This document shows, one piece after another, positions 6,847-13,169 of a stretch of DNA of 15,084 nt. Every line of letters begins with the position of its first letter. The stretch's first letter is position 1. The notes beneath the pieces are model-generated. The model made no database searches. It was given only the letters and a program-made list of their open reading frames with translations, and was not told the origin of the DNA. The stretch is from NCBI GenBank assembly GCA_044508215.1, contig JBIQID010000075.1, forward strand, positions 1 through 15,084, read 5' to 3'. Made by a program: the position numbers and the translations under genes. Source of the stretch: JAEZFI01 sp044508215. GTDB taxonomy: Bacteria > Actinomycetota > Acidimicrobiia > Acidimicrobiales > Microtrichaceae.

Positions 6847-6866
6847 CCGGCGGGTCCGCCTACCGG
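6847..6866. terminator. Weak hairpin between convergent epimerase and lipoprotein genes
   Basis: CCGG (6847-6850) and CCGG (6863-6866) can pair around an imperfect inner stem. GGCGGGTCCGCC (6849-6860) is an alternative hairpin in the same place. It lies between the two facing stop codons and has no T tract. It is plausible because of its position, but the stem is poor. Confidence 0.3.
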
Positions 6867-7771
6867 CGGAAGGGTTGCAGCGCCTGGTACTGGGCAGGGC
6901 TGGACGTGCGGTCGTCGTAGAGCGACCCGCCGATGACACCCCGGCTCTGCGAGACCCGCACGAACGAGTCGACCTCGTAGGCGGTGGCGGTGTCGGCGAT
7001 GCCGCCGATCGGGTGGACCGGAGCCCCCATGTCGCCGAGGCGAACCCTCAGACGGTCGATGTTGTGGCCCGTGTACCGGCCCCCGTCACGCCACCCCGAC
7101 GCCTCGCTGCGGTTCGTCCAGTACGACATCGGCATCCACGCGTCGTACGCCTTGGCGATCTTCGTCCACGGGAAGTCCGGCCAGTAGGCGGGGTTGATCA
7201 CCTCGGTCGCCACCGGCGGCAGCACGATCGCCGCCATCGGCACGTCCACGAGGACGAAGCGGGTGAACCACGTCTCGAACACCAGCAGCTCGTTCCGCTG
7301 TTCGACGTCGAGGTTGTCGCGGCTCTCGATGTCCATCGCGATGCCGTCGACGCCGAGCTTCAAGGGTTCGACCAGGCGCGCCACGTCGACCTTCGCGTCG
7401 ATGAAGGTGGGCAGGTACCACGACACCACGCGCATCCCGCGGGCGTGGGCGCGGTCGACGATCTGCTCGAAGAGGTCACGGTCGATGACGACCTCCGGCC
7501 GGTTGGCGCGGGACGACTGGATGAAGAGCACCTGGACGCCGGCGTTCGCCAGCCGGTCCACGTCGGTGAGGCCCAGCTTGGGACCGGGCGAGTACGACGG
7601 CGACCAGTCGAAGACGTCCCACCACGCCCCGAGGCCGCTGAACACGGCCGTCCGCTCCGCGGCGGTGAGCGGTGGGCAGCCCGGGCAGCGAGGCTGCGGT
7701 ACGCACCCGACGGTCGTCACGAGGAGGAGGACGACCAGCCCGGCGCGAGGTGCGGCGCGGCGTGCGGTCAC
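6860..7771 (-). CDS. Probable lipoprotein with glycoside-hydrolase-like barrel, function unknown
   Basis: A 303-residue exported protein. Residues 1-22 form a signal peptide: basic start MTARRAAPR, hydrophobic GLVVLLLVTTVG, then Cys23. The lipobox TVGC is imperfect at -3, so lipid attachment is likely but not certain. Two more Cys (29, 32) follow in PRCPGCPP. The mature part looks like a TIM barrel of the glycoside-hydrolase type: GVQVLFIQ (78-85), GMRVVSWYLPTF (112-123), VDGIAMDIES (141-150, acids at a strand end), MAAIVLPP (179-186), AWMPMSYW (211-218), and VIGGSLYDD (279-287). I cannot name the family or prove catalysis. GTG 7771 is the start because it opens a complete signal peptide and lies six bases after TACGCT; there is no Shine-Dalgarno site. 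It faces the epimerase gene and may act on the same surface glycan, which is inference. Confidence 0.8.
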   Translation of the reverse strand: MTARRAAPRAGLVVLLLVTTVGCVPQPRCPGCPPLTAAERTAVFSGLGAWWDVFDWSPSYSPGPKLGLTDVDRLANAGVQVLFIQSSRANRPEVVIDRDLFEQIVDRAHARGMRVVSWYLPTFIDAKVDVARLVEPLKLGVDGIAMDIESRDNLDVEQRNELLVFETWFTRFVLVDVPMAAIVLPPVATEVINPAYWPDFPWTKIAKAYDAWMPMSYWTNRSEASGWRDGGRYTGHNIDRLRVRLGDMGAPVHPIGGIADTATAYEVDSFVRVSQSRGVIGGSLYDDRTSSPAQYQALQPFRR

Positions 7772-7856
7772 GCCCGCAGCGTACCGACCGGTCTCCTCCC
7801 GGGCCGGCGCGGACAGAACCTGGACGCCAGACTGGACACCTGCCTAGCCTGCCGGC
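7772..7856. promoter_or_regulatory. Divergent double promoter, both leaderless style
   Basis: In 85 bp, two -10-like hexamers point outwards. On the minus strand TACGCT (complement of 7778-7783) is followed after six bases by GTG 7771. On the plus strand TAGCCT (7845-7850) is followed after six bases by GTG 7857. TGGACG (7821-7826), 18 bases before TAGCCT, is a possible -35. GACCGGTC (7786-7793) is an 8 bp palindrome next to the minus-strand -10 and might be an operator. Neither gene has a usable Shine-Dalgarno sequence. Confidence 0.5.
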
Positions 7857-8738
7857 GTGTCCGACGCTCCTGTCCACGTGCGCACCGCGTTCATCGGCGT
7901 CGGCCAGATGGGCGGCGCGATGGCCGGCCACCTGGTCGACCGTCCCGGGGGCCTCGCGGTGTGCGACCCGTCCGACGCCGCCGTCGAGCCGCTGCTCGAG
8001 AAGGGGGCGTCGCGGGCCGCCACGCCCGCGGACGCTGCGGCGGACGCCGACGTCGTGTCGGTGATGGTCCTCGACGATGCCCAGGTCCGCACCGTGGTCT
8101 CGGGCGATGCGGGCATCCTGTCGACGGCCCGTCCCGGCACCGTCGTGGCCGTCCACTCCACGATCAGCGCCGCCACCGCCGTCGAGGTCGCCGAGGTCGC
8201 CGCCCAGCGGGGGGTGCACCTCATCGACGCGCCGGTCTCGGGCGGCTTCATGGGCGCTCACGCCGGAACGCTCGCCACGATGGTGGGCGGCACCGACGAG
8301 GCCGTCGCCCTCGCACGCCCCAGCCTGGAGGCGTGGGCCCAGCTGATCGTGCACCTCGGCCCGGTCGGCGCGGGCACGAGGGCGAAGATCGCCCGGAACC
8401 TGCTGCACTTCATCTCGTTCACGGCGGCCAGCGAGGCGCAGCGCCTGGCCGAAGCCGCTGGGGTGGACCTGCGGAAGCTGGCCAAGGTGGTCCGCCACAC
8501 CGACGCCATCACCGGGGGCGCCGGTTCGATCATGCTGCGCGACACCACGGCGCCGATGACGCCCGACGACGACTGGTGGGGCACGCTCTCCCACGTCCGC
8601 CGCCTGGGTGAGAAGGACCTGGACCTGGCGCTCGAGCTCGCCGGTGAGCTGGGCGTCGACCTCCCGCTCGGGAAGGTGGCACGGGAGCGGTTCGGGCCCG
8701 GACTCGGGTTCGACGACGGACAGGGAGCAGCACGATGA
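7857..8738 (+). CDS. NAD(P)-dependent beta-hydroxyacid dehydrogenase, 3-hydroxyisobutyrate dehydrogenase family
   Basis: A 293-residue cytoplasmic oxidoreductase that oxidises a beta-hydroxyacid (3-hydroxyisobutyrate, tartronate semialdehyde or a similar compound) using NAD(P). FIGVGQMGGAMA (12-23) is the dinucleotide-binding Rossmann loop. DAPVSGG (124-130) is the substrate-binding signature. GAGTRAKIARNLL (171-183) carries the catalytic Lys177 and Asn181. The all-helical C-terminal domain follows, and the length is typical. The substrate is not decidable by eye; the family also includes glyoxylate reductases and imine reductases, but the catalytic Lys argues against an imine reductase. GTG 7857 is the start: the Rossmann strand begins about ten residues later, and TAGCCT lies six bases upstream. 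Its stop overlaps the next gene start by 4 bp (ATGA), so the two are co-translated. Confidence 0.92.
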   Translation: MSDAPVHVRTAFIGVGQMGGAMAGHLVDRPGGLAVCDPSDAAVEPLLEKGASRAATPADAAADADVVSVMVLDDAQVRTVVSGDAGILSTARPGTVVAVHSTISAATAVEVAEVAAQRGVHLIDAPVSGGFMGAHAGTLATMVGGTDEAVALARPSLEAWAQLIVHLGPVGAGTRAKIARNLLHFISFTAASEAQRLAEAAGVDLRKLAKVVRHTDAITGGAGSIMLRDTTAPMTPDDDWWGTLSHVRRLGEKDLDLALELAGELGVDLPLGKVARERFGPGLGFDDGQGAAR

Positions 8739-9124
8739 GCGATCGGTCAGGCGAGGGCACCGCGGATGAGGGGCGTTCCGAGCGGCGCGCCCGGGGGCTC
8801 GCCAAGATGGCCGAGGTCTACGGGTGGGACGTCTCCGACGGCGACGGCGACTTCTTCGGCATGACCGTCGACCACCTCTTCGCCGAGGTGTGGGACCGCC
8901 CGGGGCTGTCGCTGCGCGACCGACGGCTGCTCCTCATCGGCCTGCTGGTGGGCGGAGGGCTCGACGACGTGGTCGAGCTGCAGATGGACGCCGCGCTGCG
9001 CGTGGGCGACCTGACCGTGGACGACCTGCGGGAGATCCAGCTGTTCCTCACCCACTACGCGGGTTGGCCGCGCGGGGCGAAGCTGAACTCGATGGTCGAC
9101 AAGCTCGCCTCCCGCCAGGGCTGA
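8735..9124 (+). CDS. Carboxymuconolactone decarboxylase-family protein
   Basis: This 129-residue, mainly helical protein resembles the small CMD family: LSLRDRRLLLIGLLVGGG (58-75), ELQMDAALRVG (81-91) and FLTHYAGWPRG (104-114), where the GWP end motif is typical of 4-carboxymuconolactone decarboxylase-like members. It lacks the CxxC pair of AhpD-type peroxidase partners, so a redox role is unlikely. ATG 8735 overlaps the dehydrogenase stop (ATGA) and has AGGGAG seven bases upstream, inside the dehydrogenase gene. Close coupling suggests both act in one catabolic step series, but the substrate is unknown. The first 25 residues are charged and probably disordered. The stop TGA forms one arm of a hairpin shared with the converging gene. 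Confidence 0.85.
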   Translation: MSDRSGEGTADEGRSERRARGLAKMAEVYGWDVSDGDGDFFGMTVDHLFAEVWDRPGLSLRDRRLLLIGLLVGGGLDDVVELQMDAALRVGDLTVDDLREIQLFLTHYAGWPRGAKLNSMVDKLASRQG

Positions 9125-9139
9125 TCCCGGGGTTCAGCC
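9119..9139. terminator. Bidirectional hairpin over facing stop codons
   Basis: GGCTGA (9119-9124) and TCAGCC (9134-9139) form a perfect 6 bp stem with a 9-base loop. The stem arms contain the stop codons of the two converging genes, TGA at 9122-9124 and the complement of TCA at 9134-9136. No T tract is present. It has the same design as the hairpin at 2072-2107, but is shorter. Confidence 0.45.
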
Positions 9140-10030
9140 TCCGGGGAGGTCCTGCACGAGGGTGAGGGTGGGGGCGAACAGGTCGCCCAACTCCTCGACC
9201 CGGTGGATCACCTCCTCGGCGGCGAACCGCAGGTCGGCACCGTCGGCCGCGGCCTCGACCTCGTCCCAGCTGACCGGCGTGGACACCGTCGGCTCCGGAC
9301 GCGCCCGCAGGGAGTACGGACAGATCGTCGTCTTGTGGCGCGAGTTCTGGCTCCAGTCGACGAAGACCTTCCCCGGCCGCTGGTCCCGGGCCATGGTCAC
9401 GGTGACGCCCTTCGGATGGCGCTGCTCCAGCAGCGACCCGGCCGCCTTCGCGAAGTCCGACGCATGCTCGTGGGTGTGCTGCGAGTTGAGCGGCACGTAG
9501 ACCTGCATGCCCTTCGAGCCGGAGGTCTTGGCGAACATCTCCAGGTCGACCGCAGCGCACAGGTCGCGCAGCTCGATCGCCAGCTCGGCGCACTCCGGGA
9601 TCCCGGTGCCGGGCCCCGGGTCGAGGTCGAACACCGCCATCAGCGGGTTGTCGAGGTCGTCGGCCTTCGCCATCGGGGTGTGCAGCTCCAGCGCAGCCAG
9701 GTTCGCCGCCCACACCACGGCCGCCGGCTCCTCGAGGCGGCAGTAGTGCACCTCGCCCCGCCGGTCGCCGGGACCCACCGCCGTCTCCACCCACTCGGGC
9801 CGGTGCGACGGGCACCGCTTCTCGAAGAACGACTCGCCGTCCACCCCGTCGGGGAACCGGCGGAACGTCACGCAGCGCCCGCCCGCGTGGGCGACGAGCA
9901 CCGGGGCGATCCGGTGGTAGTACGCGATGACGTCGGCCTTGGTGGTGCCGGTCTCGGGGTAGAGGACCTTGTCGAGGTTGGTCAGCTTCAGCTGACGGCC
10001 GTCGACCTCGGTGAGGACCTGCTTCGCCAC
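9134..10030 (-). CDS. ligD: Stand-alone LigD-type NHEJ polymerase (LigPol/primase domain)
   Basis: This 298-residue archaeo-eukaryotic-primase-type polymerase fills gaps and adds (ribo)nucleotides at DNA ends during bacterial end joining. Key blocks are LTNLDKVLYPETGTTKADVIAYY (16-38, family start), ELHTPM (115-120), VFDLDPGPG (133-141) with the metal-binding Asp135 and Asp137, KTSGSKGMQVYVPL (168-181), and VFVDWSQNSRHKTTICPYSLR (222-242) with the third catalytic Asp225. Ligase and nuclease domains are absent, so this is the separate-polymerase form. An upstream ATG at 10096 would add 22 Arg/Pro-rich residues that are only the ku tail in another frame. GTG 10030, four bases after the ku stop, fits the family start better. 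No strong Shine-Dalgarno site is seen, so coupling to ku translation is likely. Confidence 0.9.
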   Translation of the reverse strand: MAKQVLTEVDGRQLKLTNLDKVLYPETGTTKADVIAYYHRIAPVLVAHAGGRCVTFRRFPDGVDGESFFEKRCPSHRPEWVETAVGPGDRRGEVHYCRLEEPAAVVWAANLAALELHTPMAKADDLDNPLMAVFDLDPGPGTGIPECAELAIELRDLCAAVDLEMFAKTSGSKGMQVYVPLNSQHTHEHASDFAKAAGSLLEQRHPKGVTVTMARDQRPGKVFVDWSQNSRHKTTICPYSLRARPEPTVSTPVSWDEVEAAADGADLRFAAEEVIHRVEELGDLFAPTLTLVQDLPGG

Positions 10031-10034
10031 CCGC

Positions 10035-11099
10035 TCAGGCCGACTTGCGCGCCGCCGGGGCCTTCTTGGCCGTCCGCTTCCCCGCGGTGCGGGCACCGTC
10101 GGCTGCGTCCGCGTCCGAGCCGGCAGCCTTCGTGGAGGTCCGCTTCCCGGACTTCGCGGAGGAGCCCTTGGCGGGCGAGCGCTTGGCCGGGGACCGGCGG
10201 GCGGGCCGCTCCCCTGCCACCGCCGCCTCGTCCACCTCGTCGGCGTCGGCGGTCTCCCCGGCCTCCTCGGGATCCGCAGCCGCGTCCGCCTCCAATGCGG
10301 TGGGGTGGCGGCTGCGCGACGCCTTCGCCTCCCGGACCGACGCCTCGAGGGCGGCCATGAGGTCGACCACCTTGTCGGCGCTCGGCGGCGGGGTGGTGTC
10401 GGCCGCCACGACCTGGCCGTCGGCGAGCTTGTCGATCAGGTCGAGCACCTGCTCGCGGTAGGTGTCGTGGTAGTCCTCGGGATCCCACTCGGCGCTCAGC
10501 GAGTCGATGAGCGACTCGGCCATGGCGAGCTCCCGGGGGTCGACCTCCACCCCTTCGAGGGCCTCGAACTCGCCGATGCCCTCCGCCGGGTTGACCTCGT
10601 CCGCGTACACCATCATCGACAGGAGCAGCGTCCCGTCCTTCGGGCGGAGCACGGCAACGTGCTGCTTCGAGCGCATGACGAAGCGGGCGATGGCGACCTT
10701 GCCCGCCTCCTCCATGGCCTGCACCAGGAGGGCGTACGGCTTCGCTGCCCCCGACGGGGCGACGTGGTAGGCGCCGTCGAAGAAGATCGGGTCGATCGCG
10801 TCGAGGTCGACGAAGCTGTCGAGGTCGAGCGTGTGGGTGGCGTCCGGGGCGAACGTGGCGAGGTCGTCGTCGGTGACGAGCACGTAGTTGCCCTTGGACA
10901 CCTCGTAGCCCTTGACGATCTCCTCGTAGGGGACCTCTTCGCCCGTCTCGGCGTTGATCCGCTGCTGCCGCACGCGGGCGCCGTTCCGCCGGTCGATCTG
11001 GTTGAACCGCACGCTCTTCTCGGAGATCGCCGAGTACAGCTTCACCGGGATGTTCACCAGACCGAAGCTGATCGATCCACTCCAGATGGCGCGGGGCAT
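10035..11099 (-). CDS. ku: Bacterial Ku, DNA-end-binding protein with long charged tail
   Basis: Ku forms a homodimeric ring that threads on DNA ends and recruits LigD-type enzymes for non-homologous end joining. The core matches the family from the first residues: MPRAIWSGSISFGLVNIPVKLY (1-22), RFNQIDRRNG (31-40), EIVKGYEV (60-67), PYALLVQAME (121-130) and MMVYADEV (162-169). The 354-residue length exceeds common bacterial Ku (M. tuberculosis about 273). The extra part is bipolar: an acidic stretch (about 268-292) followed by a Lys/Ala/Ser-rich tail with SPAK repeats (about 299-354). Similar basic tails in mycobacterial Ku bind DNA. ATG 11099 has GGAGG just upstream (11104-11108 on the complement). 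The polymerase gene begins four bases after its stop. Confidence 0.95.
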   Translation of the reverse strand: MPRAIWSGSISFGLVNIPVKLYSAISEKSVRFNQIDRRNGARVRQQRINAETGEEVPYEEIVKGYEVSKGNYVLVTDDDLATFAPDATHTLDLDSFVDLDAIDPIFFDGAYHVAPSGAAKPYALLVQAMEEAGKVAIARFVMRSKQHVAVLRPKDGTLLLSMMVYADEVNPAEGIGEFEALEGVEVDPRELAMAESLIDSLSAEWDPEDYHDTYREQVLDLIDKLADGQVVAADTTPPPSADKVVDLMAALEASVREAKASRSRHPTALEADAAADPEEAGETADADEVDEAAVAGERPARRSPAKRSPAKGSSAKSGKRTSTKAAGSDADAADGARTAGKRTAKKAPAARKSA

Positions 11100-11169
11100 G
11101 GCACCTCCAGGGTCGCGGCCCGAAACGGAGCGTACCCGTCAGAGGGCTGGTCCCAGCCGGATCGTGGGA
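11100..11169 (-). promoter_or_regulatory. Terminator-like hairpin and possible ku promoter
   Basis: This 70 bp gap follows the membrane-protein gene. On the minus strand a hairpin of GGCTG and CAGCC with a 4-base loop (11145-11158) is followed by CTCT, a possible weak terminator. Further downstream TACGCT (complement of 11129-11134) is a -10 candidate. It would start an mRNA with a leader of about 22 bases carrying the GGAGG site of ku. This suggests that the repair pair can be transcribed apart from the lipoylation operon. Confidence 0.35.
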
Positions 11170-12024
11170 TCAGCCCCGGAGCAACGCCCTGCCGACGAGG
11201 TCGGTGCCGAACGCGGTGAGGATCGCCAGGTAGAGCAGCCCGGTGGCAGCCATCACCGCCGAGTACTGGCGCTCGCGCAGGGCCAGGCGGGTGACGACCA
11301 CGAGCCCGATGGTGGTCACGGCGCACGCCACCCAGAACCAGCCGAGCATCCCGTTGTACCCGTCGTCGATCGTGCCCGACAGCACCGACAGCATCCCGGT
11401 GGGGAGCAGCAGTGCCACCACCTCGAACGGCCAGATCCAGCCCAGCCAGCGGACCAGCTCGAGGAGCGGCGCCCTGGGGAGACCCGGTTGGGTCAGGTAC
11501 CAGTGGCCCAGCAGCATCGCGTCGCTCACGCACCCGAGGAACGCCGCGCCGATCAGCACCCGCGCCAGCTGCAGCCAGGCGGGGGATCCGGCGTCGAGCC
11601 CCGCCGCGATGAGCCCGACCAGGCCGATCGCAGGAGCGATCAGGTCGAGGTTCGGGGGGAACTCGGGGACGCTCTCGTCGAATCGCTGCTCCTCCCGGTC
11701 GATCCCGGTCATCTGCGCGACCCGGGCGGAACGGCGCTGGACCTGCTCACGCTGGTGCAGCACCCCTGCCGCACGCCGGTTCCACGAGACCACCCCGGCC
11801 ACGGCGCACGCCGCCACCACGCCGAGGGCGGCGATCTCCCGGACCCACACGGTGCCGTAGCGGAACCCCGCGATCGCCGCACCGAGCGCGAACAGCCCGT
11901 AGGTGCCGCGGAGCAGCCACCCGTAGCCGATGCCCACCTCGCGGCGACGGCTGGTGACCCACAGGAACGCCAGGCCGCCGACGGCCCACTGCAGCATCAC
12001 CGTTGCGGCGTCGAGTTGGAGCAC
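11170..12024 (-). CDS. Multi-pass integral membrane protein, function unknown
   Basis: I do not recognise a named family for this 284-residue protein. It has about eight hydrophobic segments: roughly 9-23, 38-54, 63-80, 127-143, 153-175, 190-213, 225-246 and 256-273. A cytoplasm-like, strongly charged loop at about 82-126 (WNRRAAGVLHQREQVQRR, then DREEQRFDESVPEFPPN) separates the first three helices from the rest. There are no obvious catalytic motifs, but HWYL (174-177) and the Trp-rich WLGWIWPFE (193-201) stand out inside membrane stretches. GTG 12024 begins eight bases after the stop of the aminopeptidase gene, with GAGG just before it, so it is the last member of the tight lipoylation-gene cluster. 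Nothing in its sequence links it to lipoate. Confidence 0.8.
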   Translation of the reverse strand: MLQLDAATVMLQWAVGGLAFLWVTSRRREVGIGYGWLLRGTYGLFALGAAIAGFRYGTVWVREIAALGVVAACAVAGVVSWNRRAAGVLHQREQVQRRSARVAQMTGIDREEQRFDESVPEFPPNLDLIAPAIGLVGLIAAGLDAGSPAWLQLARVLIGAAFLGCVSDAMLLGHWYLTQPGLPRAPLLELVRWLGWIWPFEVVALLLPTGMLSVLSGTIDDGYNGMLGWFWVACAVTTIGLVVVTRLALRERQYSAVMAATGLLYLAILTAFGTDLVGRALLRG

Positions 12025-12032
12025 GGGGGACC

Positions 12033-13169
12033 TCAGGCGTCGACGGACACGAGATCGTGGTCGACCTCGGTGAACGGCGCCACTCCGGAGGCGGTCGCGG
12101 CCACGCAGTCCTCGAGGCGGAACCCGTACCGCCCGTCGAGGTAGACGCCCGGCTCGATGGAGAAGCAGTTGCCCTCCACGAGCGGCTCGTCGTTGCCCGA
12201 GACCACGTAGGGGTCCTCGTGCTCCTCCACGCCGATGCCGTGGCCGGTCCGGTGCACGAAGTGGTCACCCAGCCCGGCCGCCACGATCACCCGACGAGCC
12301 GCGAGGTCGACCTCCTCGCCGGTCGCCCCCGGCCGAGCAGCGTCCATCGCGGCCTGGTGGGCGGAGCGCACGACGGCGTACACCGAGACCGCCTCCATCG
12401 GGACGTCGCCGGTCCACACGCAGCGTGTGATGTCGGAGCAGTAGCCCACACCCCACTCGTCGGCCATCGTGCCGCCGAAGTCGCAGAGCACCACCTCGTG
12501 CTCACGGATCACGCGGTCACCGGGCTCGTGGTGGGGGCTGGCTGCGTTCTCCCCGGCGGCGACGATCGCGAAGTTCACGCGCTGGTGCCCCTCCGCGACG
12601 ATCCGCTGCCCGAGCTCGGCCGACACCTGTGCCTCGGTCCGTCCCACCAGAGGGATCTCGCCTGCCTGCAGGGCTGCGGCGATCCGGTCCACCGCGGCGC
12701 CGGCCCGGTGCAGCATGGCCACCTCGTGCGGGTCCTTCACCGCCCGCAGCGGTCCGCACAGCTCGGACGCGTTGCTGAAGCGCACCCCGTCGAGCGACGA
12801 GGTGAGCCCGACCGTGAACCGTGACCACGTGCGGTCACCGATCGCAACGGTGCGGGCCAGGCCCACCTCGTCGGCCACCAACCGGAGCGGGTCCTCGGTC
12901 TCCTCCCAGGGCCGCAGCCGGAACAGGTCGCCCTGCTCCGCCACCCGCGGCGCCTCGAGCCGCGGCACGAACAGCGTGGCGTCGCCGTCGACCGGCACGA
13001 CCAGCATCGTCAGCCGTTCGAGCGGCATCGCCTCGTAGCCGCAGAGCCACGGCAGGTCGGCGCCCACGCTGAGGAGCACCGCATCGACCCCCCGGCGCGC
13101 CATCGACGCTCGCAGCGCCGACATGCGGGCCGGGAAGGGGCTGGCCGCCGGCGTGGCGTCGGCCGTCAT
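12033..13169 (-). CDS. M24-family metallopeptidase, Xaa-Pro aminopeptidase/dipeptidase-like
   Basis: A 378-residue cytoplasmic peptidase predicted to remove N-terminal residues before proline or to split Xaa-Pro dipeptides using two metal ions. The N-terminal creatinase-like domain spans about 14-140. The pita-bread domain has all five metal ligands: Asp230 in VVLCDFGG, Asp246 in GYCSDITR, His310 in HRTGHGIGVEEHEDP, Glu339 in FSIEPGVY and Glu353 in FRLED. His214 in SPHHEPG is the usual extra active-site His region. The frame is open far upstream (to 13898), but ATG 13169 is the start: it overlaps the stop of the lipoyl synthase fusion by 4 bp (ATGA) and opens a normal family N-terminus. Prolidase versus aminopeptidase P cannot be separated by eye. 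Its link to lipoylation is only positional. Confidence 0.92.
   Translation of the reverse strand: MTADATPAASPFPARMSALRASMARRGVDAVLLSVGADLPWLCGYEAMPLERLTMLVVPVDGDATLFVPRLEAPRVAEQGDLFRLRPWEETEDPLRLVADEVGLARTVAIGDRTWSRFTVGLTSSLDGVRFSNASELCGPLRAVKDPHEVAMLHRAGAAVDRIAAALQAGEIPLVGRTEAQVSAELGQRIVAEGHQRVNFAIVAAGENAASPHHEPGDRVIREHEVVLCDFGGTMADEWGVGYCSDITRCVWTGDVPMEAVSVYAVVRSAHQAAMDAARPGATGEEVDLAARRVIVAAGLGDHFVHRTGHGIGVEEHEDPYVVSGNDEPLVEGNCFSIEPGVYLDGRYGFRLEDCVAATASGVAPFTEVDHDLVSVDA

Noticed and set aside
6875..8611. 578-codon plus-strand frame over the lipoprotein gene and the dehydrogenase gene
   Set aside because: Translation is low-complexity Arg/Gly/His/Val; the true genes in this span have signal peptide and Rossmann motifs in other frames.
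10031..10096. ATG 10096 as an earlier start of the polymerase gene
   Set aside because: The 22 added residues are Arg/Pro-rich and correspond to the ku tail read in another frame. GTG 10030 agrees with the family N-terminus.
9203..10360. 385-codon plus-strand frame opposite the NHEJ polymerase and ku
   Set aside because: It is antisense to a gene with all catalytic Asp residues, and no domain is visible in its own translation.
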